A stretch of 64,000 nt of DNA from Paenibacillus sp. JQZ6Y-1 (GCF_040719145.1 NZ_JBFDUZ010000003.1:421424-485423), one strand, 5' to 3'; shown: positions 52,490-62,499, counted from the stretch's first letter. Notes: generated by a model from the sequence alone, not told the origin. Numbers and translations: made by a program.

Positions 52490-52841
52490 GCTGTTTACTT
52501 CCTCCCATTCGGCGTCGATGCAACATCTGTTGCTGCCGATCTATATAGTGGATATTGCTGTGGATAGCTGGAATACCGCCGAACTACAAACGGATGTGGC
52601 ACATAAAGAAGGGCTATATATAAAGGGCGTTCTGTCTTTATCCGTAATGATTCGAGTTTATTCGACAAGCTAACTTAGTGAAATATATCGGACATTGATT
52701 ATGCTTTATGTATAGCAATCATAGAAAAAATCCCCCTTTTTTTCAAAGGGGGATGCGAACTTATATTCGATATAAAAAAATGCTCATACTAGCATTTACA
52801 CTATATACATATAACAGCGAATAGCCCAGTGGCTACGCCTA
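52490..52841. other. Intergenic spacer with terminator
   Basis: About 350 bp holding the protease promoter and the terminator of the monooxygenase gene (52725-52753). Nothing else is seen. Confidence 0.45.
52725..52753 (-). terminator. Terminator after the monooxygenase gene
   Basis: TCCCCCTTT (52731-52739) pairs with AAAGGGGGA (52745-52753). On the minus strand the stem is followed by a run of six T. Confidence 0.88.
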
Positions 52842-53141
52842 TTAACCGCGTTTTACTTCCGTAGCTTCGAATACTTTTGCATCCAATGGAGCTGCGGCAA
52901 ACTGCTGCATATCTTTTACAAATTTTTGGAAATGCGGAGTTGCATTGTGCGATTGAATCGCTTCGTTGTCTTTCCATTCTTCTACCATAGTAAACAGGTT
53001 ATCCTGCTTAATATCGCGTTTCAGCACATAGCTGATATTACCTTCTTCGGCTTGCGATGCAGTAACAAGTGCATCGATTTGAGTCAGAAATTCATCTACT
53101 TTTTCTGGTTTGATCAGCATATTGGCATGAATAATAAACAT
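52842..53141 (-). CDS. Antibiotic biosynthesis monooxygenase (ABM) family, quinol monooxygenase-like
   Basis: A 99-residue dimeric alpha+beta barrel protein. Typical features are MFIIHANMLIKPEKVDEFLT, EEGNISYVLKRD, FTMVEEWKDNEAIQSHNAT and PHFQKFVKDM. Members oxidise quinols or act on heme or small aromatics without metals; the substrate here is unknown. AGGAGG precedes the ATG. Monocistronic. Confidence 0.9.
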   Translation of the reverse strand: MFIIHANMLIKPEKVDEFLTQIDALVTASQAEEGNISYVLKRDIKQDNLFTMVEEWKDNEAIQSHNATPHFQKFVKDMQQFAAAPLDAKVFEATEVKRG

Positions 53142-53242
53142 AGGGTGGTTCCTCCTCGTTAGTTATAAACTGTATGTTGCTTACTTTATATAGTATAGAT
53201 CATTTCGATACAAAAACCAAACGCATACTAATTTTGCCCATA

Positions 53243-53286
53243 ACAAACAGCCCGGCAGCAGTTGAAGATCAACGATTCTGCCGGGC
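53243..53286 (-). terminator. Terminator after ilvA
   Basis: GCCCGGCAG (53250-53258) pairs perfectly with CTGCCGGGC (53278-53286). On the minus strand a T-rich stretch follows. Confidence 0.8.
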
Positions 53287-53295
53287 ATATGTGCA

Positions 53296-54567
53296 TTAGA
53301 TCAATAGATTGAACAGATTCGGATCGCGGTTCAGCTCCACATAGCGGATGCCGTGATCTTCCATGCGCTGAATGAGTGCGCCGTAGTCATCCGGCGAACT
53401 CAGCTCGATACCGACCAGTGCGGGGCCGTTCTCTTTGTTGTGCTTTTTCGTATATTCAAAACGGGCAATATCGTCGTTCGGACCTAATACTTTTTCCAAA
53501 AACTCACGCAGTGCACCTGCACGCTGCGGGAAGTTAATCGTAAAGTAGTATTTCAAGCCTTCATAGATCAGGGAACGCTCCTTGATCTCCTGCATACGGT
53601 CAATATCGTTGTTACCGCCGCTAATGATGCAGACAATCGTCTTGCCTTTGATCTGCTCGCGGTACATATCCAGCGCAGCAATCGGCAAAGCGCCTGCTGG
53701 TTCGGCAACAATCGCATTTTCGTTGTACATATCCAGAATGGCGGAGCAGACTTTGCCTTCTGGTACTTTGACTACATCGTCCAGTACCTCACGGCAAATG
53801 TCGTACGTCATCTGTCCAACCCGCTTCACAGCAGCGCCGTCGATAAACTTATCGATCTCGTCCAGCGTGACGACTTGATTTTGTGCAATCGCTTCGCTCA
53901 TCGATGCTGCACCCAGCGGCTCCACGCCGATCAGACGTGTGGACGGACTAATGGTATGAATATATTTTCCAACTCCGGCTGCTAGACCGCCGCCGCCGAT
54001 TGTAATAAACATATAGTCTGCCGGATGATCCAGACTCTCCATAATCTCCATGCCGACGGTACCGTTACCCGCGATAATATGCGGATCGTCAAAGGGATGA
54101 ATAAAGCTCATATTGTGCTCTGTGCATGTTTTGATCGCTTCAGCATACGCATCATCAAAGGTATCGCCGATCAGAATGACCTCCACATTGGCACCACCGA
54201 ACTTTTTGACCATTTTCACCTTTTGGTTCGGGGTCGTGGTTGGCATATAGACTTTGCCTTGAATGTTGAGCTGACGACAGGAAAAAGCAAAGCCTTGTGC
54301 GTGGTTACCCGCACTCGCGCAGACAATGCCACGCTCCAACTCGTCAGCAGACAAGCTGCGAATCCGGTTGTAAGAGCCGCGAATCTTGAATGAGCGCACC
54401 ACCTGCAAATCCTCACGCTTCAAATACACTTCACATTCGTACTTCTCGGACAATGTGACATCGCGCTGCAGCGGAGTGCGTACAATAACGTCGCGCAGCA
54501 CATGATGTGCTCGTACAATATCCTCCATGCCGACTGTTTGCGAATTGTGTTCCTCCGTTGCTTTCAT
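53296..54567 (-). CDS. ilvA: Threonine deaminase (threonine ammonia-lyase)
   Basis: A PLP enzyme turning threonine into 2-oxobutyrate, the first step of isoleucine synthesis. The 423-residue protein has the PLP lysine in SFKIRGSYNRIRSL, CASAGNHAQGFAFSCRQL, the phosphate loop GGGGLAAGVGKYI, CIISGGNND near the end of the catalytic domain, and one C-terminal ACT-like domain (YYFTINFPQRAGALREFLEK ... FNLLI). One ACT domain matches the shorter Bacillus-type enzyme. ATG 54567 has GAGGAG upstream. No T-box leader is seen in the 240 bp before it. Confidence 0.96.
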   Translation of the reverse strand: MKATEEHNSQTVGMEDIVRAHHVLRDVIVRTPLQRDVTLSEKYECEVYLKREDLQVVRSFKIRGSYNRIRSLSADELERGIVCASAGNHAQGFAFSCRQLNIQGKVYMPTTTPNQKVKMVKKFGGANVEVILIGDTFDDAYAEAIKTCTEHNMSFIHPFDDPHIIAGNGTVGMEIMESLDHPADYMFITIGGGGLAAGVGKYIHTISPSTRLIGVEPLGAASMSEAIAQNQVVTLDEIDKFIDGAAVKRVGQMTYDICREVLDDVVKVPEGKVCSAILDMYNENAIVAEPAGALPIAALDMYREQIKGKTIVCIISGGNNDIDRMQEIKERSLIYEGLKYYFTINFPQRAGALREFLEKVLGPNDDIARFEYTKKHNKENGPALVGIELSSPDDYGALIQRMEDHGIRYVELNRDPNLFNLLI

Positions 54568-54778
54568 TTCTTTTCTCCTCACTCCAGACGCCCATCCCGT
54601 CATGTTTCGTTTTATAGTCCACGTTGCCGTGGGACTTAATCTGTACTCATACTACATGCTGTCAGGAACGGATGCAATTGAATATTACGAATTCTGTCAT
54701 TTTTCTAAGGTACTCCTATGTATGGGTAATTTCAAGTATCTTCTGTGCATTTTATGCTTCCAGATGAATGAAGATACA

Positions 54779-54807
54779 AAAAAGCCGCCCTGTTGATCCA
54801 GTGCGGC
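54779..54807 (-). terminator. Terminator after the DeoR-type regulator
   Basis: GCCGC (54784-54788) pairs with GCGGC (54803-54807), with a T-run on the minus strand. Confidence 0.75.
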
Positions 54808-54813
54808 AAAGTA

Positions 54814-55611
54814 TCAATCCACTACGATGACGTCTACACCCATTTCCTCTAGTTCGTGAATCGCTTCTTCTGGTAGCTGATCGTCGGTAATAAAACGATG
54901 CAGGTCCTCCATGCCCATAAAACGGACCAGCGATTTGCGGCGAAACTTGGAGCTGTCGGTCAGCAGAATCAATTCGTCAGAAATCTCGATAATTTTCTTT
55001 TTTAATTGTACATGCGCTTCAGACGGTTCTGTCAGTCCGCGCGTCAAGTCGAAGCCGTGGCAGGAAAACAAGAATTTGTCGACATGGTAGCTTTCGACCA
55101 TTTTCTCAGCATGAATCCCTGTATTCGCCATCGAATCGCGATCCAGATAACCACCGATCAAAATCACATTGATTTCTGTTTTCGGTACCAGTTCATTGGC
55201 AATTGCCAACGAATAGGTCAGTACGGTCAATGGACGATTCGGCAATTGCTTCACCAGATGCAGGCAGGTTGTGCTGGCATCCAGAGCAATCACATCGCCT
55301 GGCTGAATCAGCGACAGCGCGTGCTCCACAATCGCCTTTTTCTCTTGAATATTTTGAGTCTCCCGCTGAACGGCTGGAGATTCGTATTGTTCACGGTTAC
55401 GGTTGAATACCGCACCGCCGTGCGTACGCACAACGATCCCTTCGATTTCTAGACGTTCCAGATCACGCCGGATTGTCTCCTCGGTCACATTAAAACGGCG
55501 GCTCAGTCCAGATACACGGACCGTCCCCTCCGCTTCAAGAATTCGCAGGGTCTCGAGTTTGCGTTGTGCTGCGGATAATGCATCTTGTCGCCTCGGATTT
55601 TTGCTGCTCAT
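54814..55611 (-). CDS. DeoR-family transcription regulator
   Basis: A 265-residue repressor with the DeoR winged helix at the N-terminus (TLRILEAEGTVRVSGLSRRF, NVTEETIRRDLERLEIEGIV, THGGAV) and the sugar-phosphate-binding DeoRC domain (IQPGDVIALDASTTCLHLVK, TEINVILIGGYLDRDSMANT, LLTDSSKFRRKSLVRFMGM). It is likely to sense a phosphorylated sugar. ATG 55611 has AGGTG upstream; GTG 55620 overlaps that site. Followed by its own terminator. The nucleoside hydrolase next door is a possible target but is transcribed separately. Confidence 0.9.
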   Translation of the reverse strand: MSSKNPRRQDALSAAQRKLETLRILEAEGTVRVSGLSRRFNVTEETIRRDLERLEIEGIVVRTHGGAVFNRNREQYESPAVQRETQNIQEKKAIVEHALSLIQPGDVIALDASTTCLHLVKQLPNRPLTVLTYSLAIANELVPKTEINVILIGGYLDRDSMANTGIHAEKMVESYHVDKFLFSCHGFDLTRGLTEPSEAHVQLKKKIIEISDELILLTDSSKFRRKSLVRFMGMEDLHRFITDDQLPEEAIHELEEMGVDVIVVD

Positions 55612-56133
55612 TGAGTACACCTGGCCTTACTATATAAATTGTCGATCGGGTCTGCAAGCTTCGGATATTCATTGAATCATCAGGTCTGTGTAGAGTTACT
55701 GTATACAAGGGTTGAATGTAGGCTAGACGCAGTACAAATTGTATCGCTATTCCAGTATCTTGCTTGTGTATTCCGTTCTGCCTGCAGAGAGATCATGTAG
55801 CATTAGAACAGCATGTAAACGCTTATGCTTTTGTACCTGTCATTATTGCACGTCTGCAAAATGTTCATATATTTCAATATACCGTATTTGGAGTGGTGTC
55901 ACAATAAAAAAGGGCTTATTCTCTTATTTTGACTTTGAATTTCTTGAATACATTCCATTTATTACATTAATTGGTTGTGAAACGTTTCGATTTACTTTAC
56001 CAGATGAATAGATAGAAGGAAATACAAACTTCTATTCATAGCTCCATTTTACAAAATAAAGCCACATTCCCTGATGGAAATGCGGCTTTCTTACTCTATT
56101 CAACTGATTATTCAGCCTATATCTACCTTACCT
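55612..56133. other. Intergenic region
   Basis: About 520 bp upstream of the DeoR-type gene. Holds a GAAACGTTTC palindrome (near 55979-55988) and AATGTAAACGCTTATG-like sequence (near 55813), both only loosely like catabolite-response elements, and the terminator of the nucleoside hydrolase at 56055-56091. No gene supported. Confidence 0.4.
56055..56091 (-). terminator. Terminator after the nucleoside hydrolase gene
   Basis: AAAGCCACATTCC (56058-56070) pairs with GGAAATGCGGCTTT (56076-56089) with one mismatch and one bulge. On the minus strand a T-run follows. Confidence 0.75.
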
Positions 56134-57057
56134 TTACACGATCCGACTCAAGAAATGCTCAACAAACCGCTCTGCATCCACATCTAGCGCTACATCGATA
56201 CGCGGTCCATCACCAGCATGTACTCCTGTGGTTTTGCCCAACATATCGGCATCCCCACACTCTACATGGATATGATACGATTCCGTCTGCACAAAGCTAG
56301 CATCAATCGCCACCCCTACTGCTAATGGATCATGCAGTGCACAGCCACGACCGTCAGGGATAAAGCCCTTGTACGCTTCCATATAAAAGTCCGTCATATC
56401 AGCGAGGAAATTCGCCACTTTGCTATTCGTGCTGCGCCACTGCTCCAGATGAGCCGCAGTTAGCAGCGTGCGCATCGTTACATCCAGTCCAACCAGCGTT
56501 ACCTTCAAGCCAGAGCCAAACACAAGCGCGGCTGCATCTGGATCAGAATACGTATTGGCTTCCGCATAAGGCGTTACATTGCCTGGCACCGTAACCGCCC
56601 CGCCCATCACAATCAAGCGCTCCATATGCTGCGCAATCTGTGGCTCTAGCTGTAATGCGCGCGCAATATTCGTCAGCGGACCTACCGCAATGACTGTGAC
56701 CTGCCCCGGATTATCCATCACCTGCTGTACGATGAACTCAGGACCAGACAAGCGCTCTGCCTGACGTGCAGACGGCTCACGATACTGATTGCCAATGCCA
56801 TCCTCACCGTGGATATGACGGGCAAATGGCTTGGTATACTCGCGAGTCAGCGGCTTGCCTTCGCCTGCATATACAGGCAGTGGGCGTTCCAGTTGATCCA
56901 ATACAACCAATGTATTGCGTGTTGCCTCTTCGACGGTAATATTGCCGAATACGGTCGTCATGCCCAGAATGTCCAGCTCTGGTGAATGCACAGCATAAGC
57001 AATCGCTAGCGAGTCGTCGATTCCTGTATCTACATCTAAAATAACTGATTTTTTCAT
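56134..57057 (-). CDS. Inosine-uridine-type nucleoside hydrolase
   Basis: A 307-residue Ca-dependent hydrolase that splits ribonucleosides into base and ribose for salvage. Family features: ILDVDTGIDDSLAIAYAV (Ca-binding Asp cluster), GMTTVFGNITVEEATRN, VIAVGPLTNIARAL, RLIVMGGAVTVPGNVTPYAEAN and GCALHDPLAVGVAI (the Asp of the metal site). AAGGAG precedes the ATG. Monocistronic, with a terminator. Confidence 0.95.
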   Translation of the reverse strand: MKKSVILDVDTGIDDSLAIAYAVHSPELDILGMTTVFGNITVEEATRNTLVVLDQLERPLPVYAGEGKPLTREYTKPFARHIHGEDGIGNQYREPSARQAERLSGPEFIVQQVMDNPGQVTVIAVGPLTNIARALQLEPQIAQHMERLIVMGGAVTVPGNVTPYAEANTYSDPDAAALVFGSGLKVTLVGLDVTMRTLLTAAHLEQWRSTNSKVANFLADMTDFYMEAYKGFIPDGRGCALHDPLAVGVAIDASFVQTESYHIHVECGDADMLGKTTGVHAGDGPRIDVALDVDAERFVEHFLSRIV

Positions 57058-57400
57058 CTGCCGATCTCCTTATCCTTATATATTGTTGTTTTCTATGATA
57101 CGTTGGTCAACTGTAACATGACAATATCTGTTTCAAAATCGTTGTTGGGCTGCATATTGATAACGCTTCCGGCAGGTTATGTGCCACAATATACAGCATA
57201 TTCCTCAAATTGCATTCATTCCAGCTTCACAGCACTATAGTCAACCGACGATTTTTTTTGTAGAATAAGAGGATATGTGATGTGAGACATTTAATGTTAC
57301 ATACGATGTGCATGCAATATTACTCTTCCGTCAGTTGGCGGAAGTTTGTCGCTGATCATCACACCATCGAAATCATGTAACAAATGAAATGGAGGATATT
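57058..57400. other. Intergenic region between divergent genes
   Basis: About 340 bp before the ABC transporter. A small hairpin CTTCCG/CGGAAG (57325-57330/57339-57344) followed by TTTGT could be a leader attenuator. No known riboswitch motif recognised. Confidence 0.4.
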
Positions 57401-58864
57401 ATGAAGAAATCCAGGTTGATGTGGCTATCCATGGCGTTCCTTCTTGTTTTCGGAATTTGTACGGGCAGCTTCAGCCCTAGTGCATCTGCCCAATCTACAG
57501 AAGGTAAAACCTATCTAATCGGAACGGATATTACGTTCGCGCCGTTTGAGTTTCAGGAAGACGGTAAATATATCGGGATTGATATGGATCTTGTAGCAGC
57601 GATTGCCCAAGATCAAGGCTTCAAATACGAGATTCGTCCCCTCGGCTTTAGTGCTGCATTGCAGGCACTGCAAGCAAATCAAATTGACGGCATGATTGCT
57701 GGTATGAGTATTACGGATGAGCGTAAGCAAACCTTTGACTTCTCATCCCCTTATTACGAATCTGGTGTCGTTATGGCAGTAGGACGCAACAATAGCGATA
57801 TTAAGAGCTACGACGATCTGCGCGGACAACGCGTAGCCGTTAAAACGGGTACCGAAGGCTATTCCTTCGCTGAATCGATCAAGGACAAATATGGCTTTAC
57901 CATGGTTCCTTTTGACGATTCTGCACAGATGTATCAAGAAGTCGTTTCCGGTAACTCGGTCGCGTGCTTTGACGATTATCCGGTTATCGCCTATGCCATT
58001 CAAAAAGGTCTGCAATTGCAAACCGTAACGGAAAAAGAAAAAGGCTCTCCTTACGGATTTGCTGTCAACAAAGGTCGAAATCAGGAGCTACTGCAAAAGT
58101 TCAATGCCGGTCTAGCTAACCTGAAAGCCAATGGCGAATACGACAAAATCGTTGCCAAATATCTGGGCGATACCAAACCTGGTCAAGAATCCACAACGCC
58201 TAAAGCACCTCAAAGCAAACTGGAAATCATGACCGCAGCATTCCCAGAACTACTCAAAGGTCTGGGTATGACACTGCTGTATACGGTACTGTCGCTGTTC
58301 TTTGCGTTTATTCTCGGTCTGATCTTTGCCTTCTTGAAAGTCGGTCATAACAAAGTGGGACGCGCGATCGCTACGATCTTCGTCGATATCTTCCGCGGTA
58401 TTCCACTGATCGTACTCGGCTTCTTTATCTATTTCGGTCTGCCTGCTGCCTTTGGCTTTAAGATGCCGCTGATCGTCGGTGCCGTGCTGGCGCTGAGCTT
58501 GAATGCCGGTGCATATGTAACTGAAATTATCCGTGGCGGTATTCAATCGATCGATAAAGGGCAAATGGAAGCAGCTCGTTCCCTCGGTCTGCCATACCGT
58601 ACCGCGATGATCAAAGTTATTATTCCGCAAGCAATCAAAGTCATGATTCCTTCGTTTATCAATCAGCTCGTTATTACACTGAAAGATACGTCCATCATGT
58701 CTGTCATCGGCTTGGTCGAACTGACGCAATCCGGTAAAATCATTATCGCGAACAACTATGCTTCATTCGAAATCTGGTCCATGGTTGCCATCATGTACCT
58801 CATCGTTATCACCATCCTGACCAAAATCGCTGACACCGTCGAAAGGAGAACACGCCGTGGGTAA
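57401..58864 (+). CDS. Glutamine-type ABC transporter, fused binding protein and permease
   Basis: A 487-residue fusion. Signal peptide (about 1-30), an SBP_bac_3 domain (about 38-263; [70 protein letters not shown]) and then a GlnP/HisM-type permease (about 280-480) with the EAA-like loop [20 protein letters not shown]. It imports polar amino acids, most likely glutamine. GGAGG precedes ATG 57401. The ATPase gene starts within its last bases. Confidence 0.93.
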   Translation: MKKSRLMWLSMAFLLVFGICTGSFSPSASAQSTEGKTYLIGTDITFAPFEFQEDGKYIGIDMDLVAAIAQDQGFKYEIRPLGFSAALQALQANQIDGMIAGMSITDERKQTFDFSSPYYESGVVMAVGRNNSDIKSYDDLRGQRVAVKTGTEGYSFAESIKDKYGFTMVPFDDSAQMYQEVVSGNSVACFDDYPVIAYAIQKGLQLQTVTEKEKGSPYGFAVNKGRNQELLQKFNAGLANLKANGEYDKIVAKYLGDTKPGQESTTPKAPQSKLEIMTAAFPELLKGLGMTLLYTVLSLFFAFILGLIFAFLKVGHNKVGRAIATIFVDIFRGIPLIVLGFFIYFGLPAAFGFKMPLIVGAVLALSLNAGAYVTEIIRGGIQSIDKGQMEAARSLGLPYRTAMIKVIIPQAIKVMIPSFINQLVITLKDTSIMSVIGLVELTQSGKIIIANNYASFEIWSMVAIMYLIVITILTKIADTVERRTRRG

Positions 58865-59585
58865 AATCGAAGTCACCAATCTCAAAAAGAGCTTCGGCTC
58901 CAATGAAGTACTGAAGGACATCAATATGCGCATCAACGAAGGCGAAGTCGTTTGTGTCATCGGTCCATCCGGTTCCGGTAAAAGTACACTGCTCCGATGT
59001 GTGAACAAACTAGAAGAAATCACTGCTGGTCGCGTCGTGGTCGACGATTACGATATTAGCGACAACAAAACGGATATTAACAAAGTCCGTGAAAACATCG
59101 GTATGGTATTCCAGCACTTTAACCTGTTCCCGCATATGAGCGTGCTGAAAAATATCACCTTTGCACCGATTGAATTGAAAAAACAGTCCGAATCCGAAGC
59201 CAAAGCAACCGCGCTGAAGCTGCTGGATCGCGTAGGATTGTCCGACAAAGCAGATGCCTTCCCAGGCAGCCTGTCCGGCGGTCAAAAGCAGCGCGTGGCG
59301 ATTGCCCGCGCACTGGCGATGAACCCAGATATTATGCTGTTCGACGAACCGACATCCGCCCTCGACCCAGAAATGGTCGGCGAAGTGCTCGGCGTTATGA
59401 AAACCCTCGCCAGCGAGGGCATGACCATGATGATCGTGACGCACGAAATGGGCTTTGCCCGTGAAGTAGCGGATCGCGTGATCTTCATGGACGGCGGTTA
59501 TATCGTGGAAGAAGGCTCTCCTGAGCAGGTATTTGGTAGTCCGAAGCATGAGCGGACGATTAGCTTTTTGGAGAAGGTTTTGTAG
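58857..59585 (+). CDS. glnQ: Amino-acid ABC transporter ATPase, GlnQ type
   Basis: A 242-residue ATPase: Walker [20 protein letters not shown]-loop [17 protein letters not shown], signature [19 protein letters not shown], Walker [17 protein letters not shown], and the H-loop [10 protein letters not shown]. The start is a GTG at 58857 overlapping the permease stop by 8 bp, so the subunits are translated together. Followed by a strong terminator. Confidence 0.95.
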   Translation: MGKIEVTNLKKSFGSNEVLKDINMRINEGEVVCVIGPSGSGKSTLLRCVNKLEEITAGRVVVDDYDISDNKTDINKVRENIGMVFQHFNLFPHMSVLKNITFAPIELKKQSESEAKATALKLLDRVGLSDKADAFPGSLSGGQKQRVAIARALAMNPDIMLFDEPTSALDPEMVGEVLGVMKTLASEGMTMMIVTHEMGFAREVADRVIFMDGGYIVEEGSPEQVFGSPKHERTISFLEKVL

Positions 59586-59655
59586 GCATTGGGATCTAGC
59601 AGCAGGGTAATGTAGCTGCTGTGGTATTCATTTTTAATGCTAATCGATAGAAATA

Positions 59656-59695
59656 AAAGCCCGAGATCAGCATCGCATTGCTGATCTCGGGCTTT
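59656..59695. terminator. Strong bidirectional terminator
   Basis: AAAGCCCGAGATCAGCA (59656-59672) pairs perfectly with its complement at 59679-59695. It separates the ABC operon from the RHS toxin locus. Confidence 0.92.
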
Positions 59696-59702
59696 ATTGT
59701 AT

Positions 59703-59996
59703 TTATGGCTGAAATGTAGTTGCACAACGAAATGCTTGTAGAATCTCTTTCAGATTACCGGAGCCTCCAGTACCATAGAAACTATCGTTTTCCAGCTTAC
59801 TATATATCCAATCGTCTTCACTTCGTTCCATTTGCACAGGTTCCATTGGTTTGGTTTGTAATGAGGTGTCTTTTAAGTTCACTGTCACACGCCAACCGGG
59901 ATTATCTAATGTCACTATAGTGATGCCATACTCATGCTGCCAGTATCCATTGCATTGTCATAAGTACCACTTTTGCAATCATTTTAGATCATTCAC
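59703..59996 (-). pseudogene. Imm53-family immunity gene with two in-frame stops
   Basis: The intact part from 59915 to 59703 reads TLDNPGWRVTVNLKDTSLQT, SEDDWIYSKLENDSFYGTGG and SGNLKEILQAFRC, a clear Imm53-type pattern. In the same frame upstream the sequence continues with LQKWYL, QCNGYWQHEYGITIV, which is the expected N-terminus. A GTG at 59996 has AGGAG 9 nt before it. Two TGA codons interrupt this frame (59981-59979, where Trp is expected, and 59960-59958, where Ser is expected). So the gene is decayed and no full product is made. Imm53 proteins protect from polymorphic toxins. Confidence 0.78.
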
Positions 59997-60062
59997 TTCA
60001 TTATTCTCCTTGCATATAAAATCCAGTCCAATAGATATGTCTGAAGACGATCTGAATATTTA

Positions 60063-60437
60063 TCATGACTCAACTCCTGGTTTATATTCAATAGGCATTT
60101 TCTTGATTGTTGCTAAAACATTCTTGATTCTAGCACTCAAATCTTGAAGTTCTTCCTTGGACAATTTGTCGGCAAATTTATTTTCTTCAAATTTACTTAA
60201 CATTTCTATTACATAATTAAGCCTACCTATAAAAATTGTTTTATGAGATGAGGCTATTTGTCCAATAGCTACACTGATAATGATAGTTTCGAGTTCTCCT
60301 TCATTTTCTATAGTTTCATAATCGTATAATGTTCTTGCTATAGCAAGTCGCTCACTTAATCCCTGTTCAATATAATTCATATAAGTCCATTGTACTTCTT
60401 CAAGTAGTTCTTCGTATTCGTAGTCCCATTCACTCAC
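60063..60437 (-). CDS. Immunity protein of the orphan RHS module (Imm3-like)
   Basis: A 124-residue acidic protein starting at GTG 60437 with GGGAGG 8 nt upstream. It begins MSEWDYEYEELLEEVQWTYM and has an amphipathic helical body, resembling the Imm3 family in length and N-terminal pattern. It lies 15 bp after the orphan RHS module's deaminase tip, where immunity genes lie. The family name is moderate in certainty; the immunity role follows from position. Confidence 0.75.
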   Translation of the reverse strand: MSEWDYEYEELLEEVQWTYMNYIEQGLSERLAIARTLYDYETIENEGELETIIISVAIGQIASSHKTIFIGRLNYVIEMLSKFEENKFADKLSKEELQDLSARIKNVLATIKKMPIEYKPGVES

Positions 60438-60452
60438 TATTTTCGCCTCCCA

Positions 60453-62111
60453 TTAAAGTTTTTTGATAAGTCTTTCACCATTATTATGAATAACTTCCAC
60501 AGCTATATTTTTGTATTTTGACGCAAACTCAGCAATAACTCTATTACAACTGGAACAGGTATCTAGTTCAGTGAATAATTTGATATTACCACTTACTGTT
60601 GTTTGTTCTCCCAATTGATTTGCAAGGTGATTAATTATTTTATATTCTGTATCAGAAGCTCTACTATATGGCTCACCCTCTTTACCAACAGCCAAAGTAG
60701 ATTCAAATACGGGGTTTTTAGGCTGCAACGATATAGTAGGAACTCTTTCTGCTAAAGTTCCAGTTAGTTTATCTATACCACTATGAGCAAAATATTCTTT
60801 TTGTGAGTTACCTATGATATTAACCTCTGCTAATGCGAAATTACCTCCCCTTTTAAGACCACTTGTTAGTGAAGATCGTAACTCTCTCACCCTATCGATC
60901 ATATGCCCTTCTGTTGCAGGATCAATTGCTCTTGTAGGGTATGGATTATTTGCCGAGCAATTACCAAGCTTAGCTTTTTCCAAACCTAACGGATCAACAT
61001 AGCTAACTGGGTTTCCGTTCACATACGCATATCGATTGAACGTCTGCCCATCGGTAATCGTTCCCTGAATCACATCTCGATTCAAGAAGCGCTTTAGCTT
61101 CGGATCATAGTACCGCGCTCGCATATAGTATAAACCGTTCGGGTCCGTCTGGGCACCGTCTCGTCCGTTGTAGCGAAACGGCTGATTCGTGCTGCCTTCA
61201 TGCGATTCTAGCTCGCCATACAGCCCATACGTATAGCGGTCGGTTACCTGACTGGCTTCGTTCGTCAGGATCGTCGTGCTTCCCCGTAAGTCACTGTGAT
61301 AACTCAGATACTGCCCGTCCGCGTCTTCCCGTCCAATCAGTCCCAGTCCATACACATACCAAGCTAAGGCTTTGCCCTCTTCGTTTACTTCCATCAGCAT
61401 CCGACTGAGTGGAGACGATTCATCCACTACATACCGGATCACCGATTTGCGCTGCCTCATCTCAATCCGGTTGCCGCTGGCACTGTAGCGATAGCGTAGC
61501 CGTCCAGATTGGATTAAGCGATTCCGGGCATCATACTCATACGCTCCCATCTGTTCGCCATCGGTCGCATACAATAGGTTGCCATCTGCATCCAGTTCGA
61601 CCGGGTACTCACCCACACGTAGCAGTCGGTTGTCTGCTTGGTAGAACCATTGCTGCGTAGACGCACGGCTCGATGAACTAGAGGAGCCACTGGACGAAGC
61701 GATGCCAGCTAGCTCTCTTTGCTCTTCGGTCAGGTTCCCTGCCCGGTCATACGTATACCGGATCGTTTGGTCTGGTAACTGTCCATGAATCAGGCGCTTG
61801 AAGTTATCATACGTGTACTGCCGGTCTTCTTCTTGCAGGAGCTGTCCAGCAGGGCTGTACGTATACCGGAACTGTTGTAACCGAATCCCTAGCCCGCTCG
61901 TATCTGTTAACCGGGTCAGCTGACCCGCGGCATCGTAGCTTCGTTCTTCTCGGCTACCGTTGGGACGGCGCGTTTGGATCAGGCGCCCACTGCGATCGTA
62001 CCGGTAGGCTGTCAATCGACCGTTCCAGTCCTTGACTTCGCTCAGTTCTCCCGCTTCCGTGTACCGATATTCTACCATTTCTCCATCCGGATAGTATTGT
62101 GTCCACTCCAT
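60453..62111 (-). CDS. Orphan RHS module with BURPS668_1122-like deaminase toxin tip
   Basis: A 552-codon frame without its own ribosome site (start region 62111, in-frame stop directly before). Residues 1-365 are RHS/YD repeats (AYRYDRSGRLIQTRR, YTYDRAGNLTEE) and the conserved RHS-core end (YYMRARYYDPKLKRFLNRDV, YVNGNPVSYVDPLGL). From there a new C-terminal domain starts. Its end (DTEYKIINHLANQL, FTELDTCSSCNRVIAEFASK) is a deaminase-fold toxin of the BURPS668_1122 type, with a catalytic Glu and a CxxC zinc pair. It is the layout of a silent C-terminal cassette that can move onto the upstream RHS gene by recombination. Confidence 0.85.
   Translation of the reverse strand: MEWTQYYPDGEMVEYRYTEAGELSEVKDWNGRLTAYRYDRSGRLIQTRRPNGSREERSYDAAGQLTRLTDTSGLGIRLQQFRYTYSPAGQLLQEEDRQYTYDNFKRLIHGQLPDQTIRYTYDRAGNLTEEQRELAGIASSSGSSSSSSRASTQQWFYQADNRLLRVGEYPVELDADGNLLYATDGEQMGAYEYDARNRLIQSGRLRYRYSASGNRIEMRQRKSVIRYVVDESSPLSRMLMEVNEEGKALAWYVYGLGLIGREDADGQYLSYHSDLRGSTTILTNEASQVTDRYTYGLYGELESHEGSTNQPFRYNGRDGAQTDPNGLYYMRARYYDPKLKRFLNRDVIQGTITDGQTFNRYAYVNGNPVSYVDPLGLEKAKLGNCSANNPYPTRAIDPATEGHMIDRVRELRSSLTSGLKRGGNFALAEVNIIGNSQKEYFAHSGIDKLTGTLAERVPTISLQPKNPVFESTLAVGKEGEPYSRASDTEYKIINHLANQLGEQTTVSGNIKLFTELDTCSSCNRVIAEFASKYKNIAVEVIHNNGERLIKKL
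61011..61475. repeat. RHS core direct repeat, copy 1 (copy 2 at 63536-64000)
   Basis: This segment matches 63536-64000 at a constant offset of 2525 bp with no gaps; by eye there are only about two dozen substitutions over 465 bp. Copy 2 continues past the right edge. The repeat encodes the conserved RHS core immediately before the two different toxin tips. Confidence 0.92.
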
Positions 62112-62499
62112 TTATTGCCCGAAACCGTGTAGATCTATCGGGTACATCTGTAACTGACCGAACAGAGCCTGAGGTTCTCACTTCCCTTCTAGGTTGGTCC
62201 TTTGATACTGCGTGTTGCATCTGATGTCGTAGTGAAGCTTATGTAGATGAGATTGTAATTTCTTTATACTATACTTTGATTTTGCCGCTGTGTATAATTG
62301 ACTGTCTTATGCTTTTTCGTAATAACGCTGGATTTGGATCACTTGGAATTATTTTCATCGTATTCAAACAATATAAAAATAGATCGATGAGAGTTTATAA
62401 ACTCTCATCGATCATAAGAAATTGTAATCCATATTTGAATATGAAAATTAAAATACTATTAATTTTCTTTAAAGCAAAAATTGAATTTAATTACTAAAA
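62112..62499. other. Spacer upstream of the orphan RHS module
   Basis: About 390 bp between the second immunity gene and the orphan core. Besides the palindrome at 62382-62413, no promoter or ribosome site for the orphan module is evident. Confidence 0.5.
62376..62413 (-). terminator. 32-bp perfect palindrome, terminator of the immunity gene
   Basis: Positions 62382-62413 are a perfect palindrome (GATCGATGAGAGTTTA and its complement). On the minus strand it is followed by a T-rich stretch. It ends the transcript of the YwqJ-type toxin/immunity pair and separates it from the orphan module. Confidence 0.72.

Noticed and set aside
54568..54813. T-box leader before ilvA
   Set aside because: Too short and no T-box sequence or specifier hairpin is seen.
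55979..55988. Catabolite-response element before the DeoR-type gene
   Set aside because: Only a 10-bp palindrome; it does not fit the full consensus and lies far from the start.
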